Part shown: piece by piece, positions 7,235 to 12,746 of the stretch
Layout of the letters: the number at the start of each line of letters is the position of its first letter
Position numbering within the stretch: position 1 is the stretch's first letter
Assembly (NCBI GenBank): GCA_031398625.1
Contig: JANNNQ010000136.1
Coordinates: 1-12,746, forward strand
Source: CAIUGU01 sp031398625
Lineage (GTDB): Bacteria; Pseudomonadota; Gammaproteobacteria; Steroidobacterales; Steroidobacteraceae
Reading direction: 5' to 3'
DNA length: 12,746 nucleotides
Notes under the pieces: generated by a model
What the model saw: only the letters and a program-made list of their open reading frames with translations
What the model was told of the DNA's origin: nothing
Database searches by the model: none
Program-made: the position numbers and the translations under genes

Positions 7235-7729
7235 TCACTTCATCGCCTGCCACTCTTCCCAGCTGATTTCGCGGCCGGGATAGGCAACTGCCTTGAAAGG
7301 CCAGCGGCCGTCGATCCACTGCCGGACGGCGGCATACAGCTTCTGATCGAGCCCCTTCTCGAAGGCGGCTGCAGTCACCCATAAAATCACATGGGCATCG
7401 ACAGACGTCTTCTCGTTCGGATAGATGTACATGCACCCGAGACAGATCGATTCGTCCGGCGCCATGACGGTGTAGGCGAACGACGTACGTCGCTGGAATT
7501 CCTTCTGGTGCCAGCCCAGGTCAATGAGATCCTGCTCGAACGACAGGTCATTCTCCGGCCACGGATCGCCCTTCCCGAACACGCCCCGGATGTGCTCGAT
7601 GCTCGACATGACGGCGGCATAGTCCTTTGCGACATCGTTGACGCCAAGCATCCTCACCAGAAAATCGGGAGTCGCAAGCGTCAACGGGACGACGAAATCG
7701 GCGGGAACGAAAGGCTGGGGAATCTTCAT
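7235..7729 (-). CDS. GNAT-family N-acetyltransferase-like protein
   Basis: This 164-aa soluble protein resembles a group of small GNAT-like acetyltransferases. The pattern that suggests it is an N-terminal FVVPLTL strand (12-18), MSSIEHIRGVFG (41-52), a WPENDLSFEQDLIDLGWH segment (57-74), then the core strands FAYTVMAPDESICLGCMYIY (84-103) and DAHVILWVT (111-119), and a closing WPFKAVAYPGREISW (143-157). The acetyl-CoA P-loop (Q/RxxGxG/A) is not obvious, so activity is uncertain and the acceptor cannot be named. The start ATG at 7729 has a weak GAGAG site upstream. The gene lies 52 bp after the response regulator on the same strand, so it may be the last gene of that operon or have its own promoter. 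A 10-bp palindrome CCCATATGGG (7742-7751) lies in the gap. Confidence 0.72.
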   Translation of the reverse strand: MKIPQPFVPADFVVPLTLATPDFLVRMLGVNDVAKDYAAVMSSIEHIRGVFGKGDPWPENDLSFEQDLIDLGWHQKEFQRRTSFAYTVMAPDESICLGCMYIYPNEKTSVDAHVILWVTAAAFEKGLDQKLYAAVRQWIDGRWPFKAVAYPGREISWEEWQAMK

Positions 7730-7781
7730 GTGCTCTCAAGACCCATATGGGGAGCGATCGAACAGCGGTTTCACCCGACAT

Positions 7782-8228
7782 TCACTGCGCAGCAAGCGAT
7801 GGAAAATGACCAAGTTGCATCCAGACCTGCACGCCGCGAATCATCTCGATCAGCGCTTCCAGACTGCCCGGTTTGACAAGGTAGGCATTCGCTCCGGCGT
7901 CGAAAGCCTGCTCGATATCCTCCGTACGCGCCGAAGCAGAGAGGACGAAGACGGTGAGGCGTTTGAGTCCGTCCTGGGCGCGTACCCACCGCAATACGTC
8001 AAACCCGTTTTTCCGGGGCATGTTGAGGTCAAGCAGCATGACGGTGGGCAGTGGAAACCTGTTGCGGTCATTGTAAGGCTCATCGCCCCCCAGGTAAGCA
8101 ATGGCCTCTTCGCCGTTGTGGGCTTCCTGAAGCTCTGGATTGAAGCCGCACTTCTCGAATGCGATACGCAGCAGGAACAGGTCGTCCTCGCTATCGTCCA
8201 CCAGCAGGATCGTTTGAGGATGAACCAC
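7782..8228 (-). CDS. Single-domain response regulator, Rcp1-like receiver
   Basis: This 148-aa protein is essentially one receiver domain. It shows the acidic pocket Asp11-Asp12 (LLVDDSEDD), phosphoacceptor Asp67 in VMLLDLNMPRKNGFDV, the switch Ser97 (VLSAS) and the conserved Lys119 in AYLVKPG. The insertion YLGGDEPYNDRNRFPLP (45-61) before the phosphorylation strand is typical of Rcp1-type receivers that pair with phytochrome-like kinases. There is no output domain, so it must act by protein contact or pass phosphate onward. I chose GTG at 8228, 4 bp after the kinase stop. The frame is open to 8318, but the longer form would add 30 residues unrelated to receivers and overlap the kinase gene by 86 bp. 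It is probably phosphorylated by the kinase encoded directly upstream. Confidence 0.9.
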   Translation of the reverse strand: MVHPQTILLVDDSEDDLFLLRIAFEKCGFNPELQEAHNGEEAIAYLGGDEPYNDRNRFPLPTVMLLDLNMPRKNGFDVLRWVRAQDGLKRLTVFVLSASARTEDIEQAFDAGANAYLVKPGSLEALIEMIRGVQVWMQLGHFPSLAAQ

Positions 8229-8232
8229 GAGG

Positions 8233-9507
8233 TCAGGTCTTGAGCAGCTCAAACCAGAAGCGGCTGCCTTGGTGCGGAACGGATTCGACTCCAGCCCGTC
8301 CACCCATCCGTTCCGCACCTTTCTGGACGATCGCGAGACCGATTCCCGTACCGGGATAGGTCTCCCCGTTCAGGCGGGTGAACGGGCGAAAGATCTGCTC
8401 CTGGTGAGCGGGATCGATACCAATGCCGTTGTCCTCGACCCAGATGCGCAGGAACGGTCCTGCCTCTTCCGTGTGCAGTCGCAGGACCGGGGCGGCATTG
8501 GGCCCAAGAAACTTCAAGGCGTTGCTGATCAGGTTGACCAGCATCTGCGTCAGGGTCAGTTCGTGTGCCAGCACGCAGGGCCAGGGGCCTGGGCGTTCCA
8601 CCCGCGCACATTTTTCCTCGATGCTTTCCCGCAACCTCGCCAGTACGGATTCAACGACGGTGGCCAGGTCGACCGGTCCGAGCTCGATGCGTTGCTGGCT
8701 GACCCGACTGAAGGCAAGCAGGTCCAGCAGCAATGCGTCCATGAATTGCGCGGACCCGTTTATACGTCGGGCGTAGCTTTTGCCGGTGTCGCTCAGGCCA
8801 GGGCCGATCTCTTCCAGCAGAAGCGTCGAGAATCCTTGCATTGCCCGCAGCGGTGCCCGCAAATCATGGGCGATGGAATAGATAAACGCTTCAAGTTGCT
8901 GATTCGTGCTCGTCAGCTCCGACGTCCGTTCGGCAACCAGCCCTTCGAGGGCGTCGGCATGGCCAGATAGCTCGTCCTGCGCACGCTGCAGTGCAGCCGC
9001 CGCGAGCTTTCGTTCGTCGATTTCCTGGAGCAGCAGGATGTTCGACTCGGCGGCGGCGGTGGCGAGTTCATGCTGGCGGACCGCTCCCAGCAGCAGCGCT
9101 TCGTTCATTGCCAGCGTGGCAGCGTGGAAGTGTGCAGTCTCCGTTACGTGAAGAATGATGCCTGTTGGAATGTTGTTCACGATCACGGGCCAGATCGTGT
9201 AGGACCAGAAGTACCGGTTGGGTGCGGTGGGATTGGCCTCCGTTTGACTTTCGGGTCTGCCGGAATGGTAAACGCGGGCAAGCAATGTCAGGCACTTGTC
9301 CATCGCAGGCAGGATCTCGGCAAACGGGCGGCCAAGTAGTTGTCGCGCAGGCCTGTCGAGCAAACGACAGAATGCGGGATTGACGTAATTCAGGACGTGG
9401 GTGAACCCTTCTGTGGTCGCTATCGGCGTGGGCGCGTGCTCCAGAGTGTGGCGCAAGGCATCAGACGTCGCCGACCGGATTTCGGAATGGACACGCATGA
9501 CAGACAC
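8233..9507 (-). CDS. Soluble PAS-domain sensor histidine kinase
   Basis: This is a 424-aa cytoplasmic kinase with no membrane segments. A PAS domain occupies about residues 15-125 (NYVNPAFCRLLDRPARQLLG at 40-59 is diagnostic). A helical linker, probably coiled coil (about 130-205), leads to the HisKA domain, with phosphoacceptor His214 in SIAHDLRAPLRAM. The ATPase domain has the N-box NLISNALKF (325-333), G1 DNGIGID (359-365), F-box FRPFTRLNG and G2 GTGIGLAIV (386-394). All key catalytic elements are intact. The sequence type is that of phytochrome-associated and cyanobacterial kinases, but no GAF/PHY or Cys chromophore site is present. The input is probably the PAS domain (ligand unknown) or contact with the KaiC-like ATPase encoded 10 bp upstream. 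The start is GTG at 9507; an ATG at 9498 in the same frame is an alternative. Confidence 0.93.
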   Translation of the reverse strand: MSVMRVHSEIRSATSDALRHTLEHAPTPIATTEGFTHVLNYVNPAFCRLLDRPARQLLGRPFAEILPAMDKCLTLLARVYHSGRPESQTEANPTAPNRYFWSYTIWPVIVNNIPTGIILHVTETAHFHAATLAMNEALLLGAVRQHELATAAAESNILLLQEIDERKLAAAALQRAQDELSGHADALEGLVAERTSELTSTNQQLEAFIYSIAHDLRAPLRAMQGFSTLLLEEIGPGLSDTGKSYARRINGSAQFMDALLLDLLAFSRVSQQRIELGPVDLATVVESVLARLRESIEEKCARVERPGPWPCVLAHELTLTQMLVNLISNALKFLGPNAAPVLRLHTEEAGPFLRIWVEDNGIGIDPAHQEQIFRPFTRLNGETYPGTGIGLAIVQKGAERMGGRAGVESVPHQGSRFWFELLKT

Positions 9508-9517
9508 GATTCCGCTG

Positions 9518-11068
9518 CTACACCGTTGCTTTCGGCTCAGGCGCGAGCTCTTCGCGTTGGCCGATCAGCTCGGGCAGACCAGTGCTCATTCGGCTGTAGT
9601 CGGTCGCGCGAGGGTCGATGATAGCCATGCCTTTGTCCGTGATGACGTATTCGCGGATATCCTTGCTGTGGTTGCCCCCGCGCATCTTGATGACCACGAT
9701 CACCTTGCGCAGCTGTCCATCGATCTCGACATACCGCAACCGGATGATGTCATCGGTCAGGAACGAGATGGCGTAGTGACTGAACGCCATGGAGTCGAAT
9801 GAATCCTCCACTTCCACGGTGCTGAGAATCGTCACCCCGGCGCCGGTCAAGGCCCCGATCATCCGGTACAGGGATTCGCGGAAATCCACGCGGAATCCGG
9901 GTGCGAGCGCCATCTCGAAGCCCACCAGGGAATCGATCACCAGTCGCTGGGCGCCGATTCTTTTTATGGCATCGAGAATTTCCTGCATCGTTTCATCAAC
10001 AGATAGGTCCAGCGGACGCAGATAGAGGGTTTCCAGCGTGCCCGCCTTCTGGGCGGCTTTCAGGTCGAGGCCAAAGGTGCCGGCCCGCTGCGTGTAGCCT
10101 TGCGGACGTTCCTCGAAGATCGCCATGATTCCCGGTTCGCCCGCGAGCAATCCTGCGGCGATGAACTGCGTTGCCAGAGCGGATTTTCCGGTTCCTGACG
10201 GGCCGGCTACCAGCAGGCTGTCGCCCTCGCGGATGCCCCCCCCGAGCATCGTGTCCAGTTCGGGGATGCCGAGGGACAGCCGCCTGGGACGTGGCGGTCT
10301 CTCTCTCGAAGCGGTCAACCCGAGCGTGCGCGAGAAGGCCTGCATGCCGTTGGCGCCAAGCCGGATCGTGTGCAATCCCGGGACAGAGGCCTGGCCGCGC
10401 AGCTTCATGACCTGCAGTTTGCGGACGACAGAGTTCCTCTCGGTCACCTGCCATAGCCAGAAGAGACCGTCGGCGACGGTGAACAACGGGTTGTCTCGCA
10501 TCTCCCCTTCCTCATACTCGCCCACCAGAAACGTGGTGGCTTCCCAGCTGGTCAGGAACCGCGCGAGCTGCTGGATAAACGCTTGCAAGTCCAGCTCGCC
10601 GGACCCTGCCACGGCCTGCCGCACGATGGTACGAAACGAATCCACCACAACCACGCCCGGACTGATCGCCTTGACCTGTTTGACGATCTCTGCCAGCACC
10701 GCCTCCAGATCCTGTCCCAGCACGACGTCGCTCAGGTTCACGAAGCGAATCGCATTGCCCAGTTTGGACTCGTCAAAGAACGTGAATTGCTGTTGATGCC
10801 GCAGCATTTTCAGCGCGGGTTCGCCGAGGACGGTGAAGTACAGCGCAGGCTTTTTGATTGTGGCGTTGGCAAAGGCGATCTGGTGCGCTAGCGTCGTTTT
10901 GCCGCAGCCTGGCGTGGCGGCGATGATGTTGAAGGAGAACTCCGGGATACCCCCGCCCAGGATCTCATCCAGGCCGCGAACCCCCGTAGGAAGTTGGCGG
11001 ATGATGACTTTCCGGGGCTGTCTCTTCGCTGGCACTCGCGGGCGCTTGAGTTTGGCCGACTGCTTCAT
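9518..11068 (-). CDS. KaiC-like double-domain ATPase
   Basis: This is a 516-aa RecA-fold protein with two tandem KaiC domains, the length and layout of KaiC. Domain I (about 22-245) has Walker A TPGCGKTT (52-59) and Walker B ending at Asp143 (VVVVDSF). Domain II (about 262-485) has Walker A GPSGTGKS (289-296), the catalytic pair Glu319-Glu320 (FEERPQ), Walker B Asp379 (LVIDSL) and the KaiC C-terminal motif KMRGGNHSKDIREYVITDKG (461-480). In domain I the usual Glu pair is replaced by VLGEP (80-84). At the cyanobacterial Ser431/Thr432 phosphosites the sequence is AISF, so Ser435 is kept but Thr is Phe436. The start ATG overlaps the stop of the 145-aa gene (ATGA) and has AGAGGA 7 bp upstream. 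It is most likely a signalling ATPase acting with the kinase and receiver downstream rather than a circadian oscillator; no kaiA or kaiB is in the window. Confidence 0.93.
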   Translation of the reverse strand: MKQSAKLKRPRVPAKRQPRKVIIRQLPTGVRGLDEILGGGIPEFSFNIIAATPGCGKTTLAHQIAFANATIKKPALYFTVLGEPALKMLRHQQQFTFFDESKLGNAIRFVNLSDVVLGQDLEAVLAEIVKQVKAISPGVVVVDSFRTIVRQAVAGSGELDLQAFIQQLARFLTSWEATTFLVGEYEEGEMRDNPLFTVADGLFWLWQVTERNSVVRKLQVMKLRGQASVPGLHTIRLGANGMQAFSRTLGLTASRERPPRPRRLSLGIPELDTMLGGGIREGDSLLVAGPSGTGKSALATQFIAAGLLAGEPGIMAIFEERPQGYTQRAGTFGLDLKAAQKAGTLETLYLRPLDLSVDETMQEILDAIKRIGAQRLVIDSLVGFEMALAPGFRVDFRESLYRMIGALTGAGVTILSTVEVEDSFDSMAFSHYAISFLTDDIIRLRYVEIDGQLRKVIVVIKMRGGNHSKDIREYVITDKGMAIIDPRATDYSRMSTGLPELIGQREELAPEPKATV

Positions 11069-11502
11069 TTCTCGATCCTCTGGGAAAGCACGGAATCCTG
11101 CAGCGGCAATTCTGGCCAGACTTCCTGCACCATACGCAGGGTCAGGATTTCGCCGATGAAGGCCACCAGCAGTCCAAGCAGCTCGGCGACCAGAACGACG
11201 CTGCCCTCGGTAATCGCGTCCGGAGCCACCCGGGATTCGATATCTGCAACTCCACCCAGGGAGCCATCCGGCTGAATGTGGAGCGATGCCAGCCAGGGGG
11301 CCTGCGGAGTGGCGAGCGCCAACGCCCGCGAAAGCAGGGAGTGAAAACCGGCATTTCCCGTCAGCGCCGCTAGCGGCTGACGAAGCGTCTCGCACACGCG
11401 GAAGGCGGTTGGCGTAGGGGTACCGGAGGATTCATCTGCATTGGCCTCATACGCCACGAGCCGCCGGGTGAGATCCCGCATCTCTGGAGTAGATCGGGTC
11501 AT
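11065..11502 (-). CDS. Uncharacterised 145-aa protein, first gene of the KaiC-like/kinase operon
   Basis: I do not recognise a named domain. The protein is soluble-looking overall, with a charged N-terminus (about 1-25), a helical FRVCETLRQPLAALTGNAGF region (34-53), a strand-like WLASLHIQPDGSLGG patch (70-84), and a strongly hydrophobic helix SVVLVAELLGLLVAFIGEIL (101-120) followed by WPELPL (129-134). That helix could be a membrane anchor or a dimerisation helix. The start ATG at 11502 has a good AGAGG site 9 bp upstream. The gene overlaps the KaiC-like gene by 4 bp, so the two are translationally coupled and the products are likely to interact. From memory, similar small proteins precede KaiC-like genes in other proteobacteria, but I cannot verify this here. 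A role as adaptor, regulator or membrane tether for the ATPase is inference. Confidence 0.8.
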   Translation of the reverse strand: MTRSTPEMRDLTRRLVAYEANADESSGTPTPTAFRVCETLRQPLAALTGNAGFHSLLSRALALATPQAPWLASLHIQPDGSLGGVADIESRVAPDAITEGSVVLVAELLGLLVAFIGEILTLRMVQEVWPELPLQDSVLSQRIEK

Positions 11503-11609
11503 CTGCAGTGGCCTCTCCCGCTCCGTTCGTCAAAGACGTCTGGCGCCTTCGTTCATGCCGCGGTCATTGGGGAAATGAAAGGAGCAGTTGCAATCCAGCA
11601 TGTCTGGCA

Positions 11610-11684
11610 CTATCGCAACTTTTCAAACACTCGCTCTGTACGCCAACGCACGGACTCGATGCGATGGATTTCCTGGGTTTCCAT
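11610..11684 (-). CDS. Candidate 24-aa small protein with strong ribosome binding site
   Basis: This is an ATG-to-TAG frame of 24 codons plus stop. It encodes a charged peptide beginning METQEIHRIESVRW, rich in Arg and Glu and probably helical. It is preceded by a perfect AGGAGG with 6-bp spacing, the best Shine-Dalgarno sequence in the window. It lies 23 bp downstream of the FAD oxidoreductase stop on the same strand and 107 bp upstream of the 145-aa gene. It could be a true small protein, a leader peptide for the KaiC-like operon, or the remnant of a longer gene. No homologue is recognised. The rest of the gap (11503-11707) holds no other gene I can support. It probably contains the promoter of the KaiC-like operon, though no clear -35/-10 pair stands out. 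Confidence 0.4.
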   Translation of the reverse strand: METQEIHRIESVRWRTERVFEKLR

Positions 11685-11690
11685 GACGCT

Positions 11691-11696
11691 CCTCCT
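11691..11696 (-). promoter_or_regulatory. Consensus Shine-Dalgarno of the 24-aa ORF
   Basis: On the minus strand this reads AGGAGG, a full match to the anti-Shine-Dalgarno core, 6 bp before the ATG at 11684. It is the main reason to take the tiny frame seriously. It lies 11 bp after the stop of the oxidoreductase fragment, as expected for the next gene in an operon. Confidence 0.6.
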
Positions 11697-11707
11697 GAAA
11701 TGAGTTG

Positions 11708-12514
11708 TCAGAACTTCCGTGAGAACGACACCAGGTCGGTGTCCGCATCCCCGGTGCCGGTAATCAGTCCCCGCAGGACCTGGGCAGCCATCATCGAAAA
11801 AGTGATGCCGTTGCCGCCATATCCCATCGCTGCGTAGCAGTTCGGCATCCGGGGGACGCGGCCGATGGTAGGGGTTCCGGAAGGCGATGATCCGAACGAT
11901 CCGCTCCAGGCAAAGTCGGCGGTCGGGTCGACCCGCGGAAACAGGCTCTTCAGCTTGCGTTCGAGCATCTTCTTTTTCTCGGGCAGCTTGGCGTTCCGCC
12001 GCTCCTCATCCTCGAATTCTTCGTCTTCGCCGCCGCAGAGGATGCGGTGATCGGCAGTCGTCCGCAGATAGAGATAAGGATCGGAGGCTTCCCAGATCAG
12101 CACTTCTTCCGGCCACAGTGCCCTTGGCTGTGACCGGGTCGCGATGGCCCACGACGACACGATGGTGTTTCCCATGGTCGGTACTCCCTTGGGCAGTTCA
12201 TAGCCCGTGGCATAGACAAGGTGCTGGCAACTGATGGTGGGACCGGCTTCGGTTTCCACGACCACCTTGTCCCTGCCTGGATTCACGTGGCTCACGGTGA
12301 CGGGCGCACGCACGTCAGCGCCACGCGTGATCGCCCAGTTCATGAACCCCGCCGCCAGCCTGCGCGGGTCGACCGTAAAGTTGTCGTAGCCCAGAAGCGC
12401 AGTTCTGCCCCTGATGCCAAAACGCCGCTCCACTTCGCCCTGCGAGAGGAAGGTGGTTTCGAATCCAGCCCGCAGTCGCGCGTCGCGTTCCTTCATCAAG
12501 CCATTGCGATCGAG
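11708..12514 (-). CDS. FAD-dependent oxidoreductase of the DadA/amino-acid oxidase family, N-terminus missing
   Basis: About 268 C-terminal residues of a DadA/glycine-oxidase type flavoenzyme are readable, ending at the TGA at 11708-11710. This family oxidises amines or amino acids and is usually 380-470 aa, starting with a GxGxxG FAD-binding fold, which is absent here. Counting from the first in-frame ATG (12496), visible marks are the substrate-domain start VDPRRLAAGF (42-51), the flavin-site VYATGYE (94-100), the YLYLRTTADHRILCGGEDEE block (141-160) and the C-terminal FAD-contact motif GYGGNGITFS (225-234). The frame stays open to 12727, but upstream of about 12514 it reads as Arg-rich, low-complexity peptide antisense to a plus-strand coding segment. 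The gene is therefore truncated by a junction near 12,500. Without the Rossmann domain it should be inactive as shown. Confidence 0.8.
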   Translation of the reverse strand, partial: LDRNGLMKERDARLRAGFETTFLSQGEVERRFGIRGRTALLGYDNFTVDPRRLAAGFMNWAITRGADVRAPVTVSHVNPGRDKVVVETEAGPTISCQHLVYATGYELPKGVPTMGNTIVSSWAIATRSQPRALWPEEVLIWEASDPYLYLRTTADHRILCGGEDEEFEDEERRNAKLPEKKKMLERKLKSLFPRVDPTADFAWSGSFGSSPSGTPTIGRVPRMPNCYAAMGYGGNGITFSMMAAQVLRGLITGTGDADTDLVSFSRKF

Positions 12515-12520
12515 CCTTCG
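12497..12520. other. Breakpoint joining two divergent genes that both lack their 5' ends
   Basis: Left of this point the minus strand codes for the middle of an FAD oxidoreductase. Right of it the plus strand codes for the C-terminus of a membrane-transporter subunit. Neither gene's N-terminal part is present, and no repeat, insertion sequence or attachment site is visible. The right segment has G or C in the third position of nearly every codon, more extreme than the genes to the left. The exact base cannot be placed from one sequence. Confidence 0.65.
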
Positions 12521-12654
12521 GGCAGGCGACGTTCCCGCTGTGGTCCAGCCACCCTGCCGCCGCCGGCCTGCGCGTGCACCTCTCGAACGGCCTCTACGCC
12601 AACGCCGTCTTCGACCGGATCGTCGGCGGCTGGTCCACGCGCCGCGCGTCCTGA
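12517..12654 (+). CDS. C-terminal fragment of a NuoL/NdhF-type (DabB-like) membrane subunit
   Basis: This is a plus-strand frame of 45 codons ending in TGA at 12652-12654. Its codons nearly all end in G or C, the signature of real coding sequence in very GC-rich DNA. The peptide includes WSSHPAAAGLRVHLSNGLYA and ends VFDRIVGGWSTRRAS. A closing 'LRVHLsNGlYxxAxxDRxxGGW' segment is what I expect at the C-terminus of the NADH-dehydrogenase-5-like proteins (DabB) that partner DabA in bicarbonate/CO2 uptake. The upstream part is lost at the breakpoint near 12,500. The identification is supported by the start of a possible dabA 30 bp downstream. The fragment is short, so another proton-conducting Mrp/Nuo-like subunit is possible. 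Confidence 0.5.
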   Translation, partial: FGQATFPLWSSHPAAAGLRVHLSNGLYANAVFDRIVGGWSTRRAS

Positions 12655-12670
12655 CCGGGCCGGTGCTTCG

Positions 12671-12676
12671 AAGGAG
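12671..12676 (+). promoter_or_regulatory. Ribosome binding site of the last, partial gene
   Basis: AAGGAG lies 8 bp before the ATG at 12685 and supports a genuine gene start only 30 bp after the upstream stop, which implies a shared operon. Confidence 0.65.
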
Positions 12677-12684
12677 AACCGCGG

Positions 12685-12746
12685 ATGCAAAATCCCTGTC
12701 CGTCGGCCCGGGCCGATCTGCAGCCACTTGCGGCCGCGGCCGATCG
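12685..12746 (+). CDS. Start of a gene, possibly dabA (DUF2309), cut by the window end
   Basis: Only 20 full codons are present (start MQNPCPSARADLQPLAAAAD). The ATG follows a strong ribosome binding site and lies 30 bp downstream of the DabB-like stop. In dab operons the NDH-5-like dabB gene is followed by dabA, a zinc-containing, beta-carbonic-anhydrase-like partner for inorganic carbon uptake. DabA proteins often open with a helical segment leading to 'RIxPxWPLxxFVAVNP', which would come just after this window. The visible residues are compatible with that but not diagnostic. Confidence 0.4.
   Translation, partial: MQNPCPSARADLQPLAAAAD

Noticed and set aside
7742..7751. Palindrome CCCATATGGG upstream of the acetyltransferase gene, considered as an operator
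   Set aside because: It is a single 10-bp palindrome with no second copy or promoter elements nearby; chance is not excluded.
11069..11395. A longer start for the KaiC-like protein
   Set aside because: The extra 109 residues overlap the 145-aa gene and read as Gly/Arg/Ser-rich noise. The ATG at 11068 has a good ribosome binding site and the ATGA overlap.
12515..12727. An Arg-rich N-terminus for the FAD oxidoreductase
   Set aside because: It has no FAD-binding motif and is low complexity. The opposite strand gives a far better coding frame with nearly all G/C third positions and a stop followed by a new gene start.
1..12746. CRISPR arrays, tRNA or rRNA genes, transposases and phage attachment sites
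   Set aside because: I looked for regular repeats, cloverleaf-like sequences and transposase motifs on both strands and found none.

Overview
The window is high-GC, gene-dense DNA from a proteobacterium. Typical signs are 4-bp start/stop overlaps, GTG starts, an Opp/Dpp-type ABC transporter, TrhO, and a PAS histidine kinase paired with an Rcp1-like receiver. A gammaproteobacterium is my best guess, but no rRNA or other strong phylogenetic marker is present. The right end may come from a different molecule (see below).

Layout. (1) 1-4593, plus strand: the 3' end of a solute-binding protein gene, then two permeases and two ATPases of the peptide (Opp/Dpp) ABC family. The last four genes overlap by 4 bp at each boundary, so this is one operon. 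The second permease carries an extra periplasmic segment of about 165 residues that contains a fibronectin type III-like domain. (2) 4612-6408, minus strand: one long gene joining a TrhO-type tRNA uridine hydroxylase (rhodanese fold) to an RluA-family pseudouridine synthase, so two RNA-modifying enzymes are on one chain. (3) 6517-7197, plus strand: a secreted four-cysteine lectin/endostatin-like protein, divergent from trhO and followed by a perfect 12-bp hairpin. (4) 11502-7235, minus strand: a probable operon of an uncharacterised 145-aa protein, a double-domain KaiC-like ATPase, a soluble PAS histidine kinase and a single-domain response regulator, followed after 52 bp by a GNAT-type acetyltransferase. 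No kaiA or kaiB is present. (5) 11610-11684, minus strand: a possible 24-aa ORF with a very strong ribosome binding site. (6) 11708-about 12514, minus strand: a FAD-dependent amine/amino-acid oxidoreductase lacking its N-terminal Rossmann domain. (7) About 12517-12746, plus strand: the C-terminus of what looks like a NuoL/NdhF-type (DabB-like) membrane subunit, then the first codons of a gene that may be dabA.

The most interesting parts are the KaiC-like ATPase/kinase/receiver module with its unknown small partner, the FN3-like insertion in a peptide permease, and the TrhO-RluA fusion. Near 12,497-12,520 two divergent genes both lose their 5' ends at the same point. That is either a deletion or rearrangement junction or an assembly chimera, so the last 230 bp should not be assumed to belong to the same genome.
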